A stretch of 10,271 nt of DNA from Clostridia bacterium (GTDB lineage Bacteria; Bacillota_A; Clostridia; Christensenellales; Aristaeellaceae). Below, piece after piece: positions 5,415-10,271 of this stretch. Location: NCBI GenBank assembly GCA_900754775.1, contig CAAEDZ010000080.1, forward strand, positions 1 to 10,271, written 5' to 3'. The position numbers and the translations under genes are program-made. A model generated the notes under the pieces. The model was not told the origin of the DNA, ran no database searches, and saw only the letters and a list, made by a program, of their open reading frames with translations. The stretch's first letter is position 1; each line of letters starts with the position of its first letter.

Positions 5415-7586
5415 TTACCGCCTCGGGGGACGGCCGCCGCGGTCGCGCCCGCCGCGCTCGCCGTCGCGGCGCGGGGGACGGCGCACGGGCATGGATTCGT
5501 CGTCGTACTGTATGTCGTTGCGGATGAGGTTGATGCGGCCCTGCGAGTCGATCTCCGCCACCTTGCACTCCAGTTCGTCGCCGATCTTCACCACGTCCTC
5601 CACCTTGTCCACGCGGCCGTTGGCCAGCTTGGAGATGTGGATCATGCCGTCCTTGCCGGGGGCGTATTCCACGAAGGCGCCGAAGGACATGATGCGGGCC
5701 ACCTTGCCGGTGAACACATCGCCCACCTTCAGTTCGCGCACGATGCCCTCGATGATGGACCTGGCCTTCTGCGCCGCCGCGTCGTCCGTGGTGGCGATGA
5801 AGACGCTGCCGTCGTCCTCGATGTCGATCTTCACGCCGGTCTCCTCGATGATCTTGTTGATCATCTTGCCGCGCGGGCCGACGACCTCGCCGATCTTCTC
5901 GGGGTTGATGAAGAAGTGGATGATCTTCGGCGCGTACCTGGAGAGGTGCGGGCGCGGCGCGGGCAGCGCGTCGAGCATCTTGTCGAGGATGTGCATGCGG
6001 CCGTCGTGGGCCTGCGCCAGCGCCTGACGGAGGATGGCTTCGTCGATGCCCTTGATCTTGATGTCCATCTGGATGGCGGTGATGCCCTGCGCGGTGCCGG
6101 CCACCTTGAAGTCCATATCGCCGAGGAAGTCCTCAAGGCCCTGGATGTCGGTGAGCACGGCCACCTTGCCGGTGTTCTCCACGTCCTTGATAAGGCCCAT
6201 GGCCACGCCGGCCACGGGGCGCTTGATCGGCACGCCCGCGTCCATCAAAGCCAAGGTGGAGCCGCAGACGCTCGCCTGCGAAGTGGAGCCGTTGGAGGAC
6301 ATGACCTCGCTGACCAGCCGCAGGCAGTAGGGGAACTCCTCCACCGGCGGGATCATCGGCAGAAGCGCGCGCTCGGCCAGAGCGCCGTGGCCGATCTCGC
6401 GGCGGCCCGGGCTGCGGATGGGCTTGGCTTCGCCGGTGGAATAGCCGGGGAAGTTGTAGTGGTGCATATAGCGCTTGGAATCCTCGGTGCCGATGCCATC
6501 AATGATCTGCTTTTCAGACACGGGCGCGAGGGTGGCCACGGTCATCACCTGCGTCTGGCCGCGGGTGAACACGGCGCTGCCGTGCGGACGCGGCAGAACG
6601 CCCACTTCGCACCAGATGGGGCGCACTTCGGTCAATTTGCGGCCGTCGGGACGCACGCCCTCGTCGATGATGTGGCGGCGCATGACTTCCTTCTGCAGGC
6701 CGTAGAGCGCGTCGCCGACCTCGACTTCGCGGCCCTCGAACTGCTCGGCAAAGTGTTCGGCGACCTCGGCCTTGACCTGCTCTTCGCGGGCGTTGCGCTC
6801 GGAGCGGTCGAAGGTCTCGAACATCCACTTGACCTTGTCCATGGCGTATTCGCGCACGGCGGCCTTGACGTCCTCGCCGGGCAGAACGAGCGGGAATTCC
6901 TTTTTCTCCTTGCCGATCTCAGCAACGATGGTGTTGATCAGCTCAACGATCTTCTTGATCTCCTCGTGGGCGAAGAGGATGCCGCCGAGCATGACTTCCT
7001 CGGAGACTTCCTTCGCGCCGGCCTCGACCATCAGAACGGCCTCGGAGGTGCCGGCCACGGTGAGGTTGAGAAGGGAAACTTCGCGCTGTTCATCGTTGGG
7101 GTTGACGATGTACTCGCCGTCCACATAGCCGATGTTCACCGCGCCGATGGGGCCGGCCCACGGGATCTCGCTGGTGGCCAGAGAGGCCGAAGCGCCGATC
7201 ATCGCCGGGATGTCGGGGATGTTGTTGGTGTCCACGGACATGACGGTGGCCACCACGGACACGTCGTGGCGCATGCCCTTGGGGAAGAGCGGGCGCAGCG
7301 GGCGGTCGATGAGGCGGGAGGTGAGGATGGCCTTCTCGGCGGGACGGCCCTCGCGGCGGTTCCAGCTGCCGGGGATGTGGCCCACGGAGTAGAGCTTTTC
7401 TTCAAAATCCACGCTCAGGGGGAAGAAGTCGATGCCCGGGCGCGGGGTCTTGGCCACGGTGCAGGTGGTCAGCACGCAGGTGTCGCCATAGCGCACAAAG
7501 CACGAGCCGGAGGCCTGTTCGGCGTACTTGCCGAACTCGAGCGTGAGCGTGCGGCCGCCCAGCTCCATGGAGTAGGATTTGAACAT
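5415..7586 (-). CDS. pnp: Polynucleotide phosphorylase (PNPase)
   Basis: PNPase degrades RNA 3' to 5' using phosphate and can add tails in reverse; it is a trimer and part of the cytoplasmic RNA degradation machinery. The 723-residue product shows both RNase PH domains (about 10-230 and 310-540) joined by a helical linker (about 240-305). A KH domain follows (about 553-615, GxxG as GPRG at 570-573), then an S1 domain (about 620-690, VGDVFTGKVARIMSFGAFVE). Key stretches are FFPLSVDFEEKLYSVGHIPG (54-73), SSNGSTSQASVCGS (430-443) and GDMDFKVAGT (489-498). Asp486 and Asp492 fall where the E. coli catalytic aspartates are. The last 22 residues are rich in Arg, Gly and Pro, an extension not seen in the B. 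subtilis protein. The ATG at 7586 has AAGGAGG eight bases upstream. The gene lies downstream of rpsO behind a structured leader, suggesting autoregulation. Confidence 0.98.
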   Translation of the reverse strand: MFKSYSMELGGRTLTLEFGKYAEQASGSCFVRYGDTCVLTTCTVAKTPRPGIDFFPLSVDFEEKLYSVGHIPGSWNRREGRPAEKAILTSRLIDRPLRPLFPKGMRHDVSVVATVMSVDTNNIPDIPAMIGASASLATSEIPWAGPIGAVNIGYVDGEYIVNPNDEQREVSLLNLTVAGTSEAVLMVEAGAKEVSEEVMLGGILFAHEEIKKIVELINTIVAEIGKEKKEFPLVLPGEDVKAAVREYAMDKVKWMFETFDRSERNAREEQVKAEVAEHFAEQFEGREVEVGDALYGLQKEVMRRHIIDEGVRPDGRKLTEVRPIWCEVGVLPRPHGSAVFTRGQTQVMTVATLAPVSEKQIIDGIGTEDSKRYMHHYNFPGYSTGEAKPIRSPGRREIGHGALAERALLPMIPPVEEFPYCLRLVSEVMSSNGSTSQASVCGSTLALMDAGVPIKRPVAGVAMGLIKDVENTGKVAVLTDIQGLEDFLGDMDFKVAGTAQGITAIQMDIKIKGIDEAILRQALAQAHDGRMHILDKMLDALPAPRPHLSRYAPKIIHFFINPEKIGEVVGPRGKMINKIIEETGVKIDIEDDGSVFIATTDDAAAQKARSIIEGIVRELKVGDVFTGKVARIMSFGAFVEYAPGKDGMIHISKLANGRVDKVEDVVKIGDELECKVAEIDSQGRINLIRNDIQYDDESMPVRRPPRRDGERGGRDRGGRPPRR

Positions 7587-7618
7587 GCGGATATCCTCCT
7601 TGTTTTCGTCGGTGCATC

Positions 7619-7671
7619 CGCACATGGACGCACGCCTGCGAGATAAACTCGCACCCTAGCGTCCATGTGCG
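7619..7671 (-). promoter_or_regulatory. Long nested stem-loop in the pnp leader
   Basis: A perfect 13-bp stem (7619-7631 with 7659-7671) encloses a second perfect 6-bp stem, TGCGAG/CTCGCA, with a 5-nt loop (7637-7653). The structure ends about 33 bases upstream of the pnp ATG and leaves the ribosome binding site exposed. In E. coli the pnp leader forms a long duplex that RNase III cuts and PNPase then removes, repressing its own translation. The position and shape here are similar; a shared mechanism is inferred, not shown. Confidence 0.6.
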
Positions 7672-7699
7672 AATTACAGGGGATGAGAGCCTTTGCAAA

Positions 7700-7733
7700 C
7701 CGCGCCGCCGCCCGGAAACAGGCGACGGCGCGG
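7700..7733 (-). terminator. Terminator-like hairpin between rpsO and pnp
   Basis: CCGCGCCG and CGGCGCGG pair over 8 bp; one mismatch follows, then 4 more base pairs, around an 8-nt loop. Read on the minus strand the stem is followed only by TTTGC, so termination would be partial. It begins about 30 bases after the rpsO stop. It may trim or protect the rpsO message and let some transcription through to pnp. Confidence 0.5.
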
Positions 7734-7764
7734 GTGATGCCGTGAAAAACGTTTCCGCCGCCCG

Positions 7765-8025
7765 TTACTTGCGCAGGCCCAGCTTGGCGATGAGGGCGCG
7801 GTAGGCTTCGATGTCCGTGCTCTTGAGGTAGTCCAGCAGGCCGCGGCGCTGGCCGACCATCAGAAGCAGGCCGCGACGGCTGTGGTGGTCCTTCTTGTGC
7901 ACCTTGAGGTGCTCGTTGAGGTGGTTGATGCGGGCGGTGAGCAGCGCGATCTGCACCTCGGGAGAGCCGGTGTCGCCCTCGTGGCGGGCGTAGGTCTGCA
8001 TGATCTCTTGCTTGTTGATGACCAT
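7765..8025 (-). CDS. rpsO: 30S ribosomal protein S15
   Basis: The 86-residue product is ribosomal protein S15, which binds the 16S rRNA three-way junction (h20-h22) early in small-subunit assembly. The family core is plain: [20 protein letters not shown], then [12 protein letters not shown] and [11 protein letters not shown], with a basic C-terminus. The ATG at 8025 has AGGAGG eight bases upstream; the open frame upstream reads through a structured untranslated leader and is not coding. It is first gene of the rpsO - pnp - M16 peptidase block, a conserved order in Firmicutes. It has its own extended -10 sigma-A promoter. S15 represses its own translation in several bacteria, and the leader here has enough structure to do so. 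Confidence 0.98.
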   Translation of the reverse strand: MVINKQEIMQTYARHEGDTGSPEVQIALLTARINHLNEHLKVHKKDHHSRRGLLLMVGQRRGLLDYLKSTDIEAYRALIAKLGLRK

Positions 8026-8064
8026 TGTTGTTTCCTCCTGTTTTGTATTCCCGCGCGCCCCGTA

Positions 8065-8120
8065 TGCCGTCGGAGTCGTCGGCAAACCGAGCCTGCGGTT
8101 CCCGGGCTTGGAAAAAGCCC
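8065..8120 (-). promoter_or_regulatory. rpsO leader with three adjacent stem-loops, candidate S15 autoregulatory site
   Basis: In transcript order the leader has three stem-loops. The first is 6 bp, GGGCTT/AAGCCC, at 8104-8120. The second is 5 bp, AACCG/CGGTT, at 8085-8100. The third (8065-8084) is 5 bp plus a T-T mismatch plus 2 bp. The last two abut with no linker. The ribosome binding site follows about 26 bases later. S15 leaders in Geobacillus and other bacteria use junctions that imitate the 16S rRNA site; whether these stems do is inferred. Confidence 0.5.
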
Positions 8121-8151
8121 CATGTGGCCCGTTCATTCTGCCACAAATATC

Positions 8152-8181
8152 ATTTTAGCATACCCCGCCCCCGGTTGTAAA
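8152..8181 (-). promoter_or_regulatory. Sigma-A promoter for rpsO - pnp
   Basis: On the minus strand TTTACA (8176-8181) and TAAAAT (8152-8157) are 18 bp apart, and the -10 is preceded by TGC, an extended -10 (TGn). The transcript would start near 8145, giving a leader of about 120 nt before the rpsO ATG. The nearest rightward promoter diverges 62 bp away. Confidence 0.7.
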
Positions 8182-8242
8182 GCGGTTTCCCAATCTTTTA
8201 CCATAAGAACGCATCCGCTTCAAAACCGTAACGGACAAAGCG

Positions 8243-8271
8243 TTGACAAGCCCCGCCGCCCGCCTTATAAT
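8243..8271 (+). promoter_or_regulatory. Perfect-consensus sigma-A promoter for the His-rich membrane protein
   Basis: TTGACA (8243-8248) and TATAAT (8266-8271) are both exact consensus hexamers with the optimal 17-bp spacer. The transcript should start near 8278, about 26 bases before the ATG at 8304. The short palindrome CCGTAACGG (8226-8234) lies just upstream of the -35 and could be an operator, though it may be chance. Confidence 0.88.
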
Positions 8272-8303
8272 CGGTACGGCAAATACGAAAGGAAGTCGCA
8301 GGT

Positions 8304-8729
8304 ATGAGCATGAAGCGCACCCGCATACACGTCGCCCTGCCCCACAGCGCCCACGCGCACCATCACCCATCGCGCGAGCATTTTGCCCACATCCCCGCCC
8401 CCAGCTTCAAACTGACGCCCATCAAGCGCTACCGTCTGGCGAAAAAGCCCGACAAGGGCGAGGAACATCTGCTCCTCATCCGCAACATCTGCGTGGCGGT
8501 GGCGGCGGTGCTGTTTTTGCTGGCCATGGTTCCGCACCTGTTTGAGCATCACGTAAAGTACATACTGCGCGGCGTGGCCTACGTGTTCGGCGCGGGCGCG
8601 TACGCAAGCGAGATGCTCATGCTCACCGACAATTTCAAGCACATGCACCCCTTCCGCGAGATGTTCATGCCCTACGCCTTTGGCGTTTTGTACGTTTTGA
8701 TGGCCATTTCCTATTTCCTCGAAGCGTAA
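8304..8729 (+). CDS. Histidine-rich small membrane protein of unknown function
   Basis: I do not recognise this 141-residue protein. Its N-terminal 34 residues are basic and very histidine-rich, with eight His including the run HAHHH at 17-21. A further basic segment follows (about 36-51, KLTPIKRYRLAKKPDK). Three hydrophobic helices lie near 59-76, 86-107 and 122-139. Short His-bearing loops sit between them: PHLFEHH at 77-83 and FKHMHPF at 111-117. In all 14 of 141 residues are His, which could bind a metal or respond to pH; this is inference. The positive N-terminus should face the cytoplasm. The ATG at 8304 has AAAGGAAG eight bases upstream; an alternative ATG at 8310 would change little. 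The gene stands alone between a perfect sigma-A promoter and a strong terminator, so it is probably well expressed in vegetative cells. Confidence 0.87.
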   Translation: MSMKRTRIHVALPHSAHAHHHPSREHFAHIPAPSFKLTPIKRYRLAKKPDKGEEHLLLIRNICVAVAAVLFLLAMVPHLFEHHVKYILRGVAYVFGAGAYASEMLMLTDNFKHMHPFREMFMPYAFGVLYVLMAISYFLEA

Positions 8730-8743
8730 GGGCAGGCACAGAG

Positions 8744-8773
8744 CGCGCCGGACGAGTTCCCGGCGCGTTTTTT
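8744..8773 (+). terminator. Rho-independent terminator after the His-rich protein gene
   Basis: CGCGCCGG (8744-8751) pairs perfectly with CCGGCGCG (8760-8767) around an 8-nt loop and is followed by six T (8768-8773). It lies 14 bases after the stop codon. It should prevent readthrough into spoIIID, which therefore needs a promoter of its own. Confidence 0.9.
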
Positions 8774-8779
8774 GCGCCC

Positions 8780-8809
8780 GCATACGCCCCCTTCCGCACC
8801 GCATAGCAT
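8780..8809 (+). promoter_or_regulatory. Weak sigma-E-like promoter candidate for spoIIID
   Basis: GCATAC (8780-8785) resembles the ATA core of sigma-E -35 elements, and CATAGCAT (8802-8809) resembles the sigma-E -10 CATACANT at five of seven defined positions. The gap between the ATA and CATA cores is 17 bp. The predicted start near 8815 falls at the ribosome binding site, which is very tight. spoIIID is sigma-E-controlled in Bacillus, and no sigma-A promoter is seen in this gap. Confidence 0.25.
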
Positions 8810-8827
8810 GCCGTGGAGGGGATGCGG

Positions 8828-9097
8828 GTGAAGCGGGAGATCTATCTGCGCGTGACCGGGGCCGCCCGGCACATACTGGCCACCGGAGCCACCGTGCGCC
8901 AGTGCGCCGAGCGCTTCGGCGTGAGCAAGACCACCATCCACAAGGACATGCGCTGCCGCCTCAGGGACATAGACCCCGGCCTCTTTGCCGAGGTCAGCGC
9001 CGTATTGGAGAAAAACCGCCGCGAGCGGCACCTGCGCGGCGGCATGGCCACGCGGCGCAAGTACGCGCGGGAGCGGGAAAACGCCCTCAGCAGTTGA
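8828..9097 (+). CDS. spoIIID: SpoIIID, stage III sporulation transcriptional regulator
   Basis: SpoIIID is a small DNA-binding protein made in the mother cell under sigma-E; it represses and activates many sporulation genes and helps switch to sigma-K. The 89-residue product carries the family helix-turn-helix TVRQCAERFGVSKTTIHKDM (22-41). It also has the C-terminal DNA-contacting basic motif RHLRGGMATRRKY (67-79), nearly identical to the Bacillus ERHLRGGEATRLKY type. The start is taken as GTG at 8828: GGAGGGG (8815-8821) lies six bases upstream, and from there 21 residues precede TVR, as in B. subtilis SpoIIID. The ATG at 8822 sits against the ribosome binding site, and the GTG at 8813 lies ahead of it. 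Its 3' end overlaps the convergent membrane gene by 11 bp. The usual neighbour mbl (mreB-like) is not here. This gene is the best evidence that the organism forms endospores. Confidence 0.95.
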   Translation: MKREIYLRVTGAARHILATGATVRQCAERFGVSKTTIHKDMRCRLRDIDPGLFAEVSAVLEKNRRERHLRGGMATRRKYARERENALSS

Positions 9098-10235
9098 GCA
9101 GATACGCGCCCACAGCGTTGAAGATCAGCGCCAGCGAAAACACCGCCACCTCCCACGCGCGCGGCGCGCGGCGGGGGGAGAAGTGGAGCATGGCCACGGC
9201 GTAGGGGATCAGTTCCAGCGTGTAGCGCGCCCCGAACTGGAAGCCGCCAAAGCTCTTGTGAAGAAGCAGGCAGAACAGGTGCAGAAGCATCAGAAGCCAG
9301 ACAAGCAGCTGCTGCGGCCTGCTTTGGCGGCGGACGGCGGCCTCCACGAGCCATGCCGCCGCCATCCACGTGGCGGGGTTGCAGAGGAACATGGAAAAGC
9401 CGAATTTGTTGAGCGTCCACGCGCCGTTCTGCACGGAGAACGGCAGGCCGAAGAGGAACGTTTTCACATTGCCGGCCACGTAGGCAAGCGAGAACTGGCC
9501 CGTCTCCACGCGGGCGAACTCGGGCAGGTAGTTGTGGCCAAACTCGAAGATGTTGCCAAAGCGCGCGTAGTTGTAGGCGGCGTAGCAGGCGGCCACGCAC
9601 AGCCCCGCCGCCAGCCCCGGCCACAGCCGCGGGCGCTTTTTCTGTTTCAGATACATCATCAGCAGCACCGGGCCGAACAGCACCGTAAAGGGCCGGCAGC
9701 CCACCGCCAGCGCGTAGAAAAGGCAGGCAAGCGTGGGCCGTTTGCGCGCCATGGCGGCAAAGGCGCTCACCAGCAAAAGGAAATTGAGCGTCTGCGCCTG
9801 ATACCACACGCCGCCATCCAGCGAAACGGACACCATGTCCGAGGCAAACACGAGAAACAGCGCCCAGAGGCTCGCCGCCCACGGGCGCAATTTGCGCGTG
9901 CGGCGGAAGTAATCGTACAGCACGAAGAAGGCGGCGAACACGTAGAGCTTCACCAGCAGGCCGTCCGGCGTCTCGCGGCCAAAGAGGAAGGTCAGGGGCA
10001 GCTGCACGAGCGTGGGCACCGGGGGAAAGCTCACGTACCAGTCGCCCTCGTAGACGGCCAGTTCCAGATGCGGATAGTCCTGCCCCAGCGAGACGCGCCC
10101 CTCGCGCCAGGCCAGCGCCTGCAGTGTATAGGAATCGTAGTTGGAGTGGGCAAACGGCTGCGTGCCCAGCGCCAGATGCACGGCGGCATAGACGAAAACG
10201 AGCGCGCAGACCGCCAGAAATAAAAGCGGAATCAC
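9087..10235 (-). CDS. Polytopic membrane protein, probable GT-C-type glycosyltransferase
   Basis: The 382-residue product has about ten hydrophobic segments, near 2-24, 70-86, 92-110, 117-135, 149-163, 168-196, 203-223, 286-300, 308-326 and 360-380. The layout resembles GT-C glycosyltransferases (PMT/ArnT, GT39-like), which use polyprenyl-phosphate sugars on the outer face of the membrane. After helix 1 the first outer loop holds SNYDSYTLQALAW (31-43), with Asp34 where GT-C enzymes have a catalytic acidic residue. YEGDWYVSFPPVPTLVQLP (62-80) and GARYTLELIP (335-344) also resemble this group. Substrate and acceptor cannot be told. The start is GTG at 10235, with GGGAG about five bases upstream; the promoter is outside the window. 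The stop lies inside the last codons of spoIIID, giving an 11-bp tail-to-tail overlap. That it is a membrane protein is sure; the enzyme class is inferred from pattern. Confidence 0.8.
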   Translation of the reverse strand: MIPLLFLAVCALVFVYAAVHLALGTQPFAHSNYDSYTLQALAWREGRVSLGQDYPHLELAVYEGDWYVSFPPVPTLVQLPLTFLFGRETPDGLLVKLYVFAAFFVLYDYFRRTRKLRPWAASLWALFLVFASDMVSVSLDGGVWYQAQTLNFLLLVSAFAAMARKRPTLACLFYALAVGCRPFTVLFGPVLLMMYLKQKKRPRLWPGLAAGLCVAACYAAYNYARFGNIFEFGHNYLPEFARVETGQFSLAYVAGNVKTFLFGLPFSVQNGAWTLNKFGFSMFLCNPATWMAAAWLVEAAVRRQSRPQQLLVWLLMLLHLFCLLLHKSFGGFQFGARYTLELIPYAVAMLHFSPRRAPRAWEVAVFSLALIFNAVGAYLLNC

Positions 10236-10271
10236 GGACTCTCCCGCCGCCCGCAGAAGGCAGGCAAAATA

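Noticed and set aside
5637..7646. 669-codon plus-strand open frame
   Set aside because: It is the antisense of pnp; the composition (His, Asp, Gly, Leu repeats) is that of a shadow frame.
7673..7699. Possible internal promoter for pnp (TTTGCA, 15 bp, TGTAAT)
   Set aside because: The spacing is too short, the -35 is poor, and the start would fall inside the long leader stem.
8265..8804. 179-codon minus-strand frame over the His-rich protein gene
   Set aside because: The plus-strand gene has a perfect promoter, a ribosome binding site, transmembrane pattern and terminator; the minus frame has none of these.
8842..9882. 346-codon minus-strand frame across spoIIID and the membrane gene, and the 412-codon plus-strand frame at 8985-10223
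   Set aside because: Both are out of frame with, or antisense to, the well-supported membrane protein at 9087-10235 and show Arg/Pro/Ala- or His/Gln-rich shadow composition.
1..10271. CRISPR arrays, tRNA or rRNA genes, transposase or integrase genes, toxin-antitoxin or phage modules
   Set aside because: I looked on both strands and saw no regularly spaced repeats, no tRNA-like cloverleaf with the T-loop consensus, and no mobile-element or defence protein motifs.

Overview
The window looks like core chromosome of a GC-rich, endospore-forming Firmicute, most likely class Clostridia (inference). The grounds are a recognisable SpoIIID, a WhiA next to MurB, the order rpsO - pnp - M16 peptidase, sigma-A-type promoters, and AGGAGG-like ribosome binding sites in front of nearly every gene. 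No rRNA, tRNA, CRISPR array, insertion sequence, integrase or phage gene was seen. Most long plus-strand ORFs in the left 8 kb are antisense shadows produced by high GC.

Layout. Positions 1-8.2 kb are all minus strand, so transcription runs right to left. At 8025-7765 is rpsO (ribosomal protein S15), preceded by a sigma-A promoter and a roughly 120-nt leader holding three adjacent stem-loops. Then come pnp (polynucleotide phosphorylase), preceded by a 13-bp nested stem-loop, and an M16-family zinc peptidase that appears to start at TTG. This RNA-turnover block ends at a perfect 13-bp inverted repeat. Next is an unrecognised four-helix membrane protein. A second sigma-A promoter (3324-3352) then drives an AI-2E/YtvI-type membrane protein, murB (peptidoglycan precursor synthesis), whiA (DNA-binding regulator of division and sporulation) and the first 23 codons of a gene that may be a degenerate HPr-like protein. 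rapZ and yvcK, which usually sit between murB and whiA or next to whiA in Firmicutes, are absent here.

At about 8.16-8.28 kb two promoters diverge. The rightward one matches the sigma-A consensus exactly (TTGACA, 17 bp, TATAAT). It drives a 141-residue histidine-rich membrane protein of unknown function that ends at a textbook rho-independent terminator. spoIIID follows on the plus strand. It overlaps tail-to-tail by 11 bp with a leftward polytopic membrane protein resembling GT-C glycosyltransferases, which fills the right end.

No clearly new multi-gene system is visible. The items most worth a second look are the structured leaders in front of rpsO, pnp and murB, the histidine-rich membrane protein with a perfect promoter, and the possible HPr-like gene lacking the phosphorylatable histidine at the left edge.
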